Below are positions 42,601-51,324 of a DNA stretch of 64,000 nucleotides, piece after piece (the stretch's first letter is position 1; each line of letters starts with the position of its first letter). The stretch comes from Actinomycetota bacterium. Lineage in GTDB: Bacteria > Actinomycetota > Geothermincolia > Geothermincolales > RBG-13-55-18. The stretch is from positions 1-64,000 of the forward strand of contig JACIXD010000013.1 in NCBI GenBank assembly GCA_014360645.1, written 5' to 3'. The translations under genes and the position numbers were made by a program. The notes beneath the pieces were generated by a model, which was not told where the DNA came from, did not search any database, and saw only the letters and a list, made by a program, of their open reading frames with translations.

Positions 42601-43643
42601 CAGTGACGGGCGGCGTTCGCCACCATGAGGTCGCGGGATACGGAGGCCGTGCTCCCGTTCCTGTACCGGGCGGTGGCGCGCAGGGAATAGGTGCCGTCCT
42701 CCAGCGCGCCGCAGTCGATCTCGAAGCGGTAGGGTTTGGAGGTCCTGGTGGCCAGGAGCCGTCCCTCCATCTCCAGGTCGAGGCGCTCCAGGCTGTCGTC
42801 TCCCAGGAGCTGCACCTCCACGTCCACCACGCCCTGGGAGAGGCGGTTTTCCTGCGGCAGGGCGAAGCTGATGCTGGAGGGCATGTGGATGCCGCGCAGG
42901 ATGGCCATGGCCTCGCGCTGGAGGTAGGAGTCGTCCCGCAGGCGCCGCTCCTCATCGGGGTTGGAGATAAATGAGGCCTCGGTGAGGATGGCGGGCATGA
43001 CGGTGTTGTCGAGCACCCCGCAGTCATCCACCTTCCATACCCCGGAGTTGCCCAACCCGAGCTCCCCCACCAGCTCCGCCTGCACGGCGTTGGCGAGCTC
43101 CAGAGACTCCCGGCTGGCGTTCACCGAGACCAGGGTCACGGTATAGTTGATGCTGCGGTCGCTCACCGCGTTATGGTGGATGCTGATGAAGCGGTGAGCG
43201 CCCCAGGAGTTGGCCATCTGCCAGCGCTGGGTGATGCTCACCTTGCTGTCGTCGTAGCGGGTCATGCGCACCTCGGCGCCCTCCGCCTCCAGGAGGTCCT
43301 TGAGTTTGAAGGCCACCGCGAGGTTGACGTCTTTCTCCTTGAGGCCCGTGGGACCCACCGCACCCAACTCACTTCCGCCGTGCCCGGGGTCCACGCAGAA
43401 CTTCCAGCCCGAAAGGGTGCCCCCGTACGCCCTCCGCGCTCCGAAGGGGAGGGAAGGAGGAAAGGAGCACGAGAGACAGAGCAGGACCGCGCAGAGGAAA
43501 AGGCCCGCCCCCGTGTTCCAGGCGCCCCGACTCCTCCCGCCGGCGGCACGCGCCGCGGCCGGACATGCCCGTGAGGCGAGCGCCGCGCCCGCCTCACGGT
43601 CACGCCTCCCGCACGAGGGCCAAGCCCCAGCCCGAAGTCTCAC
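41340..43643 (-). CDS. N-acetylmuramoyl-L-alanine amidase with four 105-residue repeats
   Basis: This encodes about 767 residues from a GTG at 43643 after AGGGAGGT; the frame is open about 105 codons further, so the start is uncertain. A signal-like hydrophobic segment (FLCAVLLCLSCSFPPSL) leads to an Amidase_3 catalytic domain with FCVDPGHGGSELG, FISIHHNA and AILTEASFISNPDEE. These carry the zinc His, His and catalytic Glu. A short Ig-like domain follows. Then come four tandem units of exactly 105 residues, each starting WYFAEGxT and containing GFEEWLxxxNP and RPxYFxYxGxWxGGHV. The repeats probably bind wall polymer or another surface partner. It cleaves the peptide from muramic acid in peptidoglycan. 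Confidence 0.85.
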   Translation of the reverse strand: MRLRAGAWPSCGRRDREAGAALASRACPAAARAAGGRSRGAWNTGAGLFLCAVLLCLSCSFPPSLPFGARRAYGGTLSGWKFCVDPGHGGSELGAVGPTGLKEKDVNLAVAFKLKDLLEAEGAEVRMTRYDDSKVSITQRWQMANSWGAHRFISIHHNAVSDRSINYTVTLVSVNASRESLELANAVQAELVGELGLGNSGVWKVDDCGVLDNTVMPAILTEASFISNPDEERRLRDDSYLQREAMAILRGIHMPSSISFALPQENRLSQGVVDVEVQLLGDDSLERLDLEMEGRLLATRTSKPYRFEIDCGALEDGTYSLRATARYRNGSTASVSRDLMVANAARHWYFAEGTTREGFEEWLTVLNPHHEPVTFEVTYAFGGKGAERRSYRVPEESRMSIEVAREVGKGRDVSVIVDSPLPLMVERPMYFLYGGRWAGGHVSPGVNTPSTTWYFAEGYTGKGFEEWLCLLNPGEEAAEVTVEYFSQGGVLGQERRTLHPRQRDTVFVNQAVGPGHEVSLRVTSDRPVVAERPIYFLYHGRWAGGHVSPGVNTPSTTWYFAEGYTGNGFEEWLCLYNPNPEPNLVSISYQTSEGVVRQDQELIPPFCRRTVDVNLRAGRDLQLSIAVTGERPLVAERPIYHHYHGWCEGGDVGAGVTAPSRHWYFAEGYTGDGFEAWLCLQNPGEQAVEAEVGMHHESGEVLYEKVKLDPHSRTTVFLNSMTPYQEGLALSVHAGGDIVVERPLYFRYRGAWAGEHVSAGYYPGVVR

Positions 43644-43973
43644 GCCGGCCTGTACCTCCCTAACGCCCCGTCTCCCGGCCTTCTTTTCTTTCGGCAACCC
43701 GGGGACAAACCCTTGAGCCGGGAAAGCAGGCATGTTGCCGCGATCCCCGCGCATGCTCCTCGCGGCGCGACATCTCCGCCTCCTTACATGTCCATGTGAG
43801 GACGCCGGCGCGGGCGAGGTTCCTACCAGTTTTCCGCCAGCAACTCGAAGTAGTCGACGGGATGGGCGATCACAGGTATATCCCGGGATCACGCATATGC
43901 GCGGAACATGATCTGCACGGCGGAAAAAGACCCAGCACTTTTCGACCGCCCGAACCATCTCCGCATATCGCGC
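43644..43973. other. Intergenic region between amidase and TPR genes
   Basis: These 330 bases may include part of an alternative N-terminus of the amidase, since its frame stays open here. No independent gene or promoter is evident. Confidence 0.3.
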
Positions 43974-45206
43974 TCAACGTTTGAGCTCCAAGAGGAAACG
44001 CGTGGCCTCCGGCTCGTCCGGCTGGATGCGGAGGACCTCGGCGAAATCCTCCGCCGCGCCGGCGACATCTCCCTTCTTCATCCTCCCCAGCCCGCGGGCG
44101 AGATAGGCGGGGTAGAGGTCGCGGTCGAGGATGAGGGCACGGTCCCAGCTGTCCACGGCATCCGGCCAGGCGTTGAGGAGGGCATAGCAGACGCCCCTCT
44201 CGTAGTAGGCCTCCGCCCAGCCCGGCTTCATCCTGATCACCTGGTTGAAATCGCGGATGGCGCGGTTGTAGAGGGGGTTCTCGCCGGGGTTGAGCTTTCG
44301 GCGCAGAGCCTTCCCCCGCAGCATGTAGGCCTCGGGAAAATCGGGGCGCAGCTTAATAAGGCTCGAGAGGTCCCTTATCGCCAGGCCGTAATGTCCGTAA
44401 TCGAACCACAGCCTCCCGCGGCGGAAGAGGTCCCCCTCGTCGGTGGGATTCTTTTCCAGGTTCTCCGTCAGCTCCCTCAGCAGCAGTTCGTCGCCGCGGT
44501 CCGGGGATGCCGGTCCCTGGCCTTCCTCCCCCTCCAGGAGGTCCGCCACCATCTCCGCCACCCTCCGCGAGCGCACCAGCCCCATATGGGTGGTCGGCCA
44601 CCTCGCGCGCACGTTCAGGGCTCCCTCCAGCCGGCAGCTCGACCAGGGCACAACCGCCAGGTCGATGGGGGTATAGATGGATACGTAGCGCCGCCCTCCC
44701 TCCTCGCCCGGCGCGGCCCGGTATCCCTCTTCCAGGACCCGCAGGAAGGAGCTCGAGGGCACCGCCTCCCGGGCCGCGGCGAAAACCACGAAGGGATAGA
44801 AGGAATACGAGCCGTGATTGGGGGTGCCCAGCATCACCAGCCGGTCAAGGTATTCCAGGGCACCTAGCTGCTCCACCGCGTAGCGGGCCGCGAGACCTCC
44901 CGTGCCCTGCCCCACGACGGAGAGCTTGCGCGCCCCCAGTAGCAGCCTCATCTCCCGCATCCTGTCGTGCAGCGCCCGGGCATAGCGTCGCAGGTCCCCC
45001 GTGCCGCAGCGCGGAGGGCGCAGGGCATAGACCTCGAAATCGAGGGACCGCAGGCGCCGGCGCAAGGTGGCGGTGAGCGCGTTGAGGCGCAGAAAGCCCG
45101 GGAGGAAGAGCACGGGGCTGCGGCTCCTCCTCGCCACCTCGAGCCTTTCCGGGAGCCGCCCGCCGGAAGGCTCCCTGCTCCGGCGCTCCATCAGGGTCTC
45201 CTCCAT
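43974..45206 (-). CDS. Alpha/beta-hydrolase-like domain with TPR repeats, probably catalytically dead
   Basis: This encodes 410 residues from the ATG at 45206, after AAGGAG. Residues 30-225 have the alpha/beta-hydrolase (lipase/esterase) pattern: PVLFLPGFLRLNALTATLRRRL, LSVVGQGTGGLAARYAVEQLG and LVMLGTPNHGSY. In the nucleophile elbow GxSxG the serine is replaced by glycine (G-Q-G-T-G-G, Gly101), so hydrolysis by the normal mechanism is unlikely. The C-terminal part (about 240-405) has several tetratricopeptide repeats, for example LYNRAIRDFNQVIRMKPGWAEAYYERGVCYAL and PDAVDSWDRALIL. It probably acts as a binding or scaffold protein. It precedes the amidase gene on the same strand. Confidence 0.75.
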   Translation of the reverse strand: MEETLMERRSREPSGGRLPERLEVARRSRSPVLFLPGFLRLNALTATLRRRLRSLDFEVYALRPPRCGTGDLRRYARALHDRMREMRLLLGARKLSVVGQGTGGLAARYAVEQLGALEYLDRLVMLGTPNHGSYSFYPFVVFAAAREAVPSSSFLRVLEEGYRAAPGEEGGRRYVSIYTPIDLAVVPWSSCRLEGALNVRARWPTTHMGLVRSRRVAEMVADLLEGEEGQGPASPDRGDELLLRELTENLEKNPTDEGDLFRRGRLWFDYGHYGLAIRDLSSLIKLRPDFPEAYMLRGKALRRKLNPGENPLYNRAIRDFNQVIRMKPGWAEAYYERGVCYALLNAWPDAVDSWDRALILDRDLYPAYLARGLGRMKKGDVAGAAEDFAEVLRIQPDEPEATRFLLELKR

Positions 45207-45689
45207 GCCGGAAGCTCCTTATCCAGACTCTCCGCGCTGCCGTCCCGTCATCGCCCTACCGCTTACGCCGCTACTTCTCAGCTCCTTCTCCACCCGGCGC
45301 AGGCCCTGGACGGAGGTCGGATCCAGGGGCCGGGGCCCGGGTGGCGGGGATCGGTCCCCTCCTCCCGCGGAAAGGCGATGCGGCAAGAGTTCCGCACCAG
45401 GACCCCCGGCGACGACCTCCACGGGCTCCGCCACGGCGCCGGTTATCTTTCCGGGGAAGGTTTCGGGGAAAGGGCGGCGACTTCCTCCGTCACCACGGCA
45501 TGATCGTTTAGCTCGTCACCCCCATGGCACTCCTTCACCCCCGCCCGCACGCGCCGCGCAGGCGCCCGATCTTCCACCTCGTCTCCCCGCATGCGTCCGC
45601 CGGACGGCAACGGCGAGTTCCCCCAGACATGCCTTTTTCACGCGGGTCGAGTCGTTCTCCCGCCCCCGACTTCCGGCGGCGACCCTGCT
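45207..45689. other. Intergenic region without a gene
   Basis: These 483 bases lie between the TPR gene start and the 3' end of the DUF362 gene. Frames are open but basic and proline-rich, as expected for non-coding GC-rich sequence. I see no RNA gene. A promoter for the TPR gene should lie at the left side; none was clear. Confidence 0.4.
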
Positions 45690-46985
45690 TCATCCCCTGG
45701 GGATGATGGGGGTGATGCGCGCCGTGGTGCGGTGCAGGCGCGCCTGTATCAGCAGGCCCAGCGACTCCAGCGCCGGCAGGGGCACCATCCGCAACGGGTT
45801 GACGCCCATGAGCGGCGTCAGGGCGCCGAGGACGTCTCGCAGGTTGTTGCAGCCGCGGGCCGCGCACACCGCTCTCCTCCCCAGCCTGTGCGCCAGCTCC
45901 GGATAGACCTCCTGGAACGCGCAGTCTCCCACCACCAACACCTTACCGCCCAGGGACGCCAGTTCCTCCCGATCTATGCCCTTGCCCATGACGATGCTGA
46001 AGCCACCTTGCCCATCATGATCCACGTAGAGGTACTGCAGCACCATGCGGGTGTTGAGGCTGCACCCCTCGGGGCAACACCGCTCCTTCCCCTCCACGAT
46101 GTGCACGTCCGGAGGATAGACGTCGAGGAGCTCGCTGGTATAGCGGCGCCTGAAGGGGTCGCGCTCGCCGATCACCTCGATCTCGCCCAGGTCGATGGTT
46201 CCAAGACCTCTCTCCGCCGCAAGCCTGAGGTGCTCCACCTCCCGGGGGTCGATGCCCAGGATGTCGCAACCGACCGCGTCCACGGCCAGGGTGTCGTCCC
46301 CGCCGATAAGGACCCCCAGGCGCTCGGCGCATCTGTCCACCAGGCCCTCCGGGTGGTCATGGCCGTGATTCATGGCATAGATGCCCTCGATGAGGGTGAA
46401 ATCCGGCCGGATCAGGTCATAGATGTCGGCGAACTTGCGGTGCAGATTGTAGTTGTGGTCCCTGATGCGGTCGCCCTGCATGATCAGCCCGAACTGGTTT
46501 TTCACCCCCAGGGTGACGGTGGCCATGGAATGGGTCTTGAGTTTGGGGATGCTCAGGTAGAGGTTGTCCCCGCGGTTATCCATGAGCCTCTCCTTCACCC
46601 ACCGCGACACGTGCACGCCGTATCCGAGGGTGGGTAGGGTCACCTCCACCTGCCTGCCCTCGTCCAAGTAAAGAGGCTTGGCGCCCGCTTCCCGGGCCGC
46701 CCTCTCCAGCCCCGTGACGCGGAACACCAGGCGGGTGAAGGCCGCCTGGGTGCAGTTCTCCATCACGTACACCTCGCGGGCCCCCGCCGCCCTGAACAGC
46801 CGCGCGGCGGCAGAGACCACCGCGGGGTGTGTATAGCTGTGGGACTTGTAATCGACGGCGTTGACCTTGATGAAGACGCCCTTCCTTCCCCCCAGCACCT
46901 CCTTCACGCCGCCGAAGGGCTCGAACGCCCGCCCCACCGCGTCCTCGACGTCGTCGCCGACCGCGATCACGGCCACCCTGCTCAT
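45690..46985 (-). CDS. DUF362 domain protein
   Basis: This encodes 431 residues from the ATG at 46985, after AAAGGAGAAAAG; the frame is open 7 codons further. The DUF362 pattern is clear: GVFIKVNAVDYKSHSYTHPAVVSAAARLFRAAG, MENCTQAAF, LSIPKLKTHSMATVTLGVKNQFGLI and LIEGIYAMNHGHDHPEG. The C-terminal half contains ERCCPEGCSLNTRM, a cysteine group that could hold a metal cluster; in relatives a ferredoxin domain sits there, and here only three to four cysteines are found. The biochemical role of DUF362 is not established in general. It is near a RidA gene on the same strand but 238 bases away. Confidence 0.78.
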   Translation of the reverse strand: MSRVAVIAVGDDVEDAVGRAFEPFGGVKEVLGGRKGVFIKVNAVDYKSHSYTHPAVVSAAARLFRAAGAREVYVMENCTQAAFTRLVFRVTGLERAAREAGAKPLYLDEGRQVEVTLPTLGYGVHVSRWVKERLMDNRGDNLYLSIPKLKTHSMATVTLGVKNQFGLIMQGDRIRDHNYNLHRKFADIYDLIRPDFTLIEGIYAMNHGHDHPEGLVDRCAERLGVLIGGDDTLAVDAVGCDILGIDPREVEHLRLAAERGLGTIDLGEIEVIGERDPFRRRYTSELLDVYPPDVHIVEGKERCCPEGCSLNTRMVLQYLYVDHDGQGGFSIVMGKGIDREELASLGGKVLVVGDCAFQEVYPELAHRLGRRAVCAARGCNNLRDVLGALTPLMGVNPLRMVPLPALESLGLLIQARLHRTTARITPIIPRG

Positions 46986-47222
46986 CTTTTCTCCTTTACT
47001 CTCCACCCCGCGACCGCTGACTGCACGCGTTCTTTTGCCGGACCGCCATGTACGCTACCGTGCATCGTGAGTCCTGCTCCGCTCAGATCCTGCCTTCACC
47101 GGCATCACCCCCCGCCCGCGCTGCGGCACGCGCATGCGCCCTGGACCAAAACCCTGCCCGCACCACGAGACCTCTTTCCGGTCCGGCCTGCCCGGTCGGT
47201 GAAGCGGCTGCCGGAAGCGCCC

Positions 47223-47615
47223 CTATTCCCGGTAGGCGACGGCGGAGAGCTCCAACCGGAATCCCCCCAGGAGAGACACCCCCACGGCTGAACGAGATGG
47301 ATAGGGCGGGCGGAAGAACTCCTCGTAGACCTCGTTGAACGCGAAGAGGTCCTCGATATCCGCCAGGTAGACGTTCACGGCGAGCACCCTGTCCAGCCCG
47401 CTGCCGGCCTCCTCCAGGAGGCGTTTCAGGTTCCGCAGCACCACCAGGGCCTCCTCGCGCACATCCCCGGCCACCTCCCTGCCGTCCGGGTTCACCGCCA
47501 GCAGGCCTGAGACGAATACCAGCCTTTCCCAGACAACGGCCGGGGAATACGGGCCCTTGGGCACGGGGATGCCCTCTCCCTCCACGACCTGAAACCCATC
47601 CGCCATCCAGCTCAC
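47223..47615 (-). CDS. ridA: RidA family protein (imine/enamine deaminase)
   Basis: This encodes 130 residues, standard for the family. RidA hydrolyses reactive 2-aminoacrylate and related imines released by PLP enzymes. The sequence opens with the family pattern PKGPYSPAVVWERLVFVSGLLA, then VVLRNLKRLLEEAGSGLDRVLAVNVYLADIEDLFAFNEVYEEFF. It ends with YPSRSAVGVSLLGGFRLELSAVAYRE, in which the substrate-binding arginine (SRSAV) and the nearby glutamate (LEL) are both present. It is in a short same-strand series with DUF362 and an RseC-like gene, each separately spaced, without a proven operon. Confidence 0.92.
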   Translation of the reverse strand: MSWMADGFQVVEGEGIPVPKGPYSPAVVWERLVFVSGLLAVNPDGREVAGDVREEALVVLRNLKRLLEEAGSGLDRVLAVNVYLADIEDLFAFNEVYEEFFRPPYPSRSAVGVSLLGGFRLELSAVAYRE

Positions 47616-47666
47616 CCCCTCGTCTCAAAGAGTATATCACGGGGCCGCTTCAGGGCACCCCACGCC

Positions 47667-48203
47667 TCAATCGGCATCCGGAGTCGGAGATGTCCCATGT
47701 CCGGGGCTGACCCTGATGACGGGGCGGTAGCGGGCCGCGGCGCGTGACCCCGAGCGGTAGGTGCGCGAGATGATGAGGTAGGAGAGGGCGAGGGAGGAAA
47801 AGCCGCAGACAAGGGAGATCGGGACGGCGAGCCTTCCCCCCAGGACGAAGTGGCTCAGCAGTGCCCCCAGCGCCAGGCCGGCGAGGAAGAACAGCAGCGG
47901 TATCCCGTAGAGTACGTATGCGGCGCGTATGGATGTGTTCACGGGGATATCCACCGTCACCCTCTCGCCCGGCTTCGCACCCGCGAGATTCAGCGCGTCC
48001 ACCAGCATGCTGTCCTCGTCCAGCTTCACGCAGCAGGAACCGCAGCCCTCGCACAGCCGGCTCCGCCGCATCAACACCTTCGCCTCCTCCCCCCGTACCG
48101 AGACCACCACGCCCTCCTCGGCCCGCGGACGCGTGGCGGCACGGTAGGCGAAGTGCTGTGAGAGATCGGCGGGCGCCTGCCTCGCCTCGAACTCATCCTC
48201 CAT
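47667..48203 (-). CDS. rseC: Second RseC-family membrane protein
   Basis: This encodes 178 residues from the ATG at 48203, after AGGAGG; a GTG at 48221 is also in frame. The N-terminal domain carries LCEGCGSCCVKLDEDSMLVD, a cysteine group in the place where RseC has its cluster, then NLAGAKPGERVTVDIPVNTSI. Two membrane helices follow (about 97-115 and 120-145, YVLYGIPLLFFLAGLALGALL). It is a paralogue of the RseC-like gene beside rnfC, longer at both ends and poorly similar outside the core. No Rnf genes are adjacent here; the neighbour is a copper ATPase gene, so its job may differ from that of the first copy. Confidence 0.75.
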   Translation of the reverse strand: MEDEFEARQAPADLSQHFAYRAATRPRAEEGVVVSVRGEEAKVLMRRSRLCEGCGSCCVKLDEDSMLVDALNLAGAKPGERVTVDIPVNTSIRAAYVLYGIPLLFFLAGLALGALLSHFVLGGRLAVPISLVCGFSSLALSYLIISRTYRSGSRAAARYRPVIRVSPGHGTSPTPDAD

Positions 48204-48276
48204 CGACACCGGCCTCCTCACTCCGACTAGCGCGGCGCGCGTTCTGCAAGACAGCCCGCCGCCTGCCTTTTCGCCC

Positions 48277-51054
48277 TCATCCCCTGGCGCGCGAGATATA
48301 CTTTTCGGGATCCCTGTCGAACTCCTCCTTGCACGCCAGGCTGCAGAAGTAGATGGTCTTGCCGTCGTATTCGGACGTCGCGGCGGCCTTCTTCCTGTCG
48401 ATCTTCATCCCACATACCGGGTCCGTCGTCTTGCCGAACATCTCCTCTCCTCCTTCCGATTCGCTACGGTCCGCGGCGTCCGGGATCCCGCGGCCGCCTT
48501 TTTCCCCAGCCCGGCCCGCCCAGCTCTCGCGAAAGCGGCGCAGGCGCAGCGAGTTGCTGACCACGGACACGGAGCTGAAGGCCATGGCCGCGGCCGCGTA
48601 TATGGGGTTGAGCAAAAGCCCCCAGACCGGGTAGAACACCCCCGCGGCCAGGGGGATGCCGATGACGTTATAGAAGAACGCCCAGAAGAGATTCTGCTTG
48701 ATGGTGCGCAGGGTAGCGCGGGAAAGCGCGATGGCCGTGGCCACTTTGCGCAGGTCCTCGGAAATGAGGGTGATGTCGGAGGTCTCGAGGGCCACGTCGG
48801 TGCCGCTGCCGATGGCGATGCCGATGTCCGCCCGCGCCAGCGCCGGCGCGTCGTTGATGCCGTCCCCCACCATCGCCACCACCTTGCCCTCGGACTGGAT
48901 GCGCACGATCTCCTCCGCCTTGTCCGCGGGCAGCACCTCCGCCAGCACGCGCTCTATGCCTATCTCTCCGGCCACGGCCTCCGCCGTGGAGCGCCGGTCG
49001 CCGCTGATCATGGCCACCTCCACCCCCATGCCGCGCAGCGCCCTAACCGCCTCCGCCGCCATGGGCTTCACGGTGTCCGCCACCGCGATCAATCCCCTCA
49101 ACTCGCCGCCGGCGGCCACGTAGACCACCGTCTTGCCCTCCCTCGCCAGCTCCTCGGCGCGCGGCTCCAGCGCCCGCGTGGAAGCGCCACCCTCGGCCAC
49201 GAAGGCGGCGGTCCCCAGCCTCACCTCCATCTCTCCCATCCGTGCGGTGACCCCCTTGCCTGGAATAGCCTGGAATTCCGCGGTCTCTCCGGGCTCCAGT
49301 CCCCTCGCCCGCGCTTCCTCCACCACCGCCTCCGCCAGCGGGTGCTCGCTGCCCCTCTCCACCGCCGCGGCCAGCGCCAGCAGCTCCTCCTCCCCGCTTC
49401 CGAACGCGGGGATCACCTCCGTCACCGACGGCCTTCCCCAGGTCAGGGTGCCGGTCTTGTCGAAGACCACCACGTCGAGCTTGCCCGCCCGCTCCAGCAC
49501 CTCGCCGCCCTTGATGAGTATCCCCAGCTCCGCGCCCTTGCCCGTACCGACCATGATGGCGGTCGGCGTGGCGAGGCCCAGGGCGCAGGGGCAGGCGATC
49601 ACCAGCACGGCCACGAAGTTGAGCAGGGCGAAATTGAAGGAGGGCTCCGGCCCGGCGAGGAGCCATACCAGGAGGGTGACGGCGGCGATGATCATCACCG
49701 CGGGCACGAACACCGAGGCCACCTTGTCCGCCAGGCGCTGGATGGGGGCCTTACTCCCCTGGGCCTCCTCCACCATGCGTATTATCTGGGCCAGCACGGT
49801 GTCCTTCCCCACCCGGGTCGCCCGGAAGATAAAATAGCCCGTCCCGTTCACCGTGGCTCCCGTGACCTCGTCGCCGGGATTCTTCTCCACCGGTAGGGGC
49901 TCTCCCGTGAGCATGGATTCGTCCACGGCGCTCCGCCCCTCGGTGACCACGCCGTCCACGGGGATCTTCTCGCCGGGCCTCACCACCACCAGATCCCCCA
50001 CCCTAACCTCCTCCACGGACACGCTGACCTCTTCGCCGTCGCGCAGCACCCGCGCCTCCGGTGCTTGGAGGTCCATGAGCCGGCGGATGGCCTCCGAGGT
50101 ACGCCCCTTGGCCTTCGCTTCCAGGAAGCGCCCCAGCAGGATGAGGGCGATGATGGTGGCGGAGGCATCGTAATAAACCGCCAGCTTCAACCCCGTCCCA
50201 CTGATGAAGGAGGGGAAAAAGGTCGCCACCACGCTGTAGAGGTAGGCCGCGGTGGTGCCCACGGCGATGAGGGTGTTCATGTCCGCGGTGCGGTGACGGG
50301 CTGCCCCGAGGGCCGCGCGGTAGAAGGTGAGGCCGGGCCAGAACTGCACCGGCGTGGCGAGGGCGAAGAGGATGGTGAACAGGGTGCGTTCGGGGATATC
50401 CTTCAGGCCCGGCAGGTGCATCCCCACCATGGAGAGGAACGTGATCGCCGCCGCGGAGGCGAGGCTGTAGATGAGCTTGATCCTGAGGATACGGGTCTCG
50501 CGCTCGCGGCGCCGGCGCTCGCGGTCCAGCGCCTCCTCCCCCTCCTCCGAGGCCACGAGGCGGTATCCCGCGGCCTCCACGGCTCGCGCCATGGACCTGA
50601 AGTCCGTTCTTCCGGGATCGTAGGTCACGCTGGCGCGCTCCGTGGCCAGGTTCACGTCCGCGGACAGCACGCCCTCCACGCCGGAGAGAGCTTTCTCCAC
50701 CCTAGCCACGCAGGAGGCGCAGGTCATGCCCTCCACCGCGTACACCGCTTTCTCCAGCCCCGCGCGGTAACCGAGGTCCTCGATGGCGGAGACCATCTCC
50801 TCCACCGCCGCGGACCCGGGATCGAACACCACCGCGGCCTTCTCCGTGGCCAGGTTGACGTCCGCCTCCTTCACCCCCGGGAGGCCTCGCAGGGCGGTCT
50901 CCACCCTGCCGGCGCAGGTGGCGCAGGTCATCCCGCCCACGTTGATGACCACCCGGGCCGGCTTGGCCTCACCGTCCGCTTTTTCGAGATCCGCGCCCGC
51001 ACCTTCCGCGCCGCGGGCCGACTCCTCTCCATCGCCGCCGTTCACGCCGTTCAT
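48277..51054 (-). CDS. copA: Copper-translocating P-type ATPase with C-terminal YHS domain
   Basis: This encodes 925 residues from the ATG at 51054 (ribosome site GAGGGGG); two in-frame codons lie just upstream. Two heavy-metal-binding domains (GMTCATC and GMTCASC) precede the P1B ATPase. The membrane ion site CPC is at residues 488-490, the phosphorylated Asp532 in [13 protein letters not shown] is the SEHPL motif, and [12 protein letters not shown] the hinge. The last helix has [14 protein letters not shown] (family M-x-x-S-S). The C-terminal about 50 residues are a YHS domain, [20 protein letters not shown] with [18 protein letters not shown], after an acidic linker. This extra domain may receive or pass on metal. 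It is a predicted Cu(I) exporter. Confidence 0.93.
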   Translation of the reverse strand: MNGVNGGDGEESARGAEGAGADLEKADGEAKPARVVINVGGMTCATCAGRVETALRGLPGVKEADVNLATEKAAVVFDPGSAAVEEMVSAIEDLGYRAGLEKAVYAVEGMTCASCVARVEKALSGVEGVLSADVNLATERASVTYDPGRTDFRSMARAVEAAGYRLVASEEGEEALDRERRRRERETRILRIKLIYSLASAAAITFLSMVGMHLPGLKDIPERTLFTILFALATPVQFWPGLTFYRAALGAARHRTADMNTLIAVGTTAAYLYSVVATFFPSFISGTGLKLAVYYDASATIIALILLGRFLEAKAKGRTSEAIRRLMDLQAPEARVLRDGEEVSVSVEEVRVGDLVVVRPGEKIPVDGVVTEGRSAVDESMLTGEPLPVEKNPGDEVTGATVNGTGYFIFRATRVGKDTVLAQIIRMVEEAQGSKAPIQRLADKVASVFVPAVMIIAAVTLLVWLLAGPEPSFNFALLNFVAVLVIACPCALGLATPTAIMVGTGKGAELGILIKGGEVLERAGKLDVVVFDKTGTLTWGRPSVTEVIPAFGSGEEELLALAAAVERGSEHPLAEAVVEEARARGLEPGETAEFQAIPGKGVTARMGEMEVRLGTAAFVAEGGASTRALEPRAEELAREGKTVVYVAAGGELRGLIAVADTVKPMAAEAVRALRGMGVEVAMISGDRRSTAEAVAGEIGIERVLAEVLPADKAEEIVRIQSEGKVVAMVGDGINDAPALARADIGIAIGSGTDVALETSDITLISEDLRKVATAIALSRATLRTIKQNLFWAFFYNVIGIPLAAGVFYPVWGLLLNPIYAAAAMAFSSVSVVSNSLRLRRFRESWAGRAGEKGGRGIPDAADRSESEGGEEMFGKTTDPVCGMKIDRKKAAATSEYDGKTIYFCSLACKEEFDRDPEKYISRARG

Positions 51055-51324
51055 GTCCGTCATCCCCCTCATTCACCCGTCCGCCATGGCCCTCTCTGCC
51101 CTACGAGCGGCGCCTGCTCTCCCGTGCCGGGCGCCTGCCGGACGGATGTCGTTACTCCATATCATCCATCATTCCCGCGGAGGACGAAACTTATCCTCCA
51201 TATATTTCCTTTAATTATGGTGTACCCTCCGCTGCACAACGGCCATGAGCGAGCTCATGCGTCGCGGGAGCCCCGGTGGAAGGGGGTAAGGGTGAAACGG
51301 AGCCGATTCGAGTAAAATGCCCCT

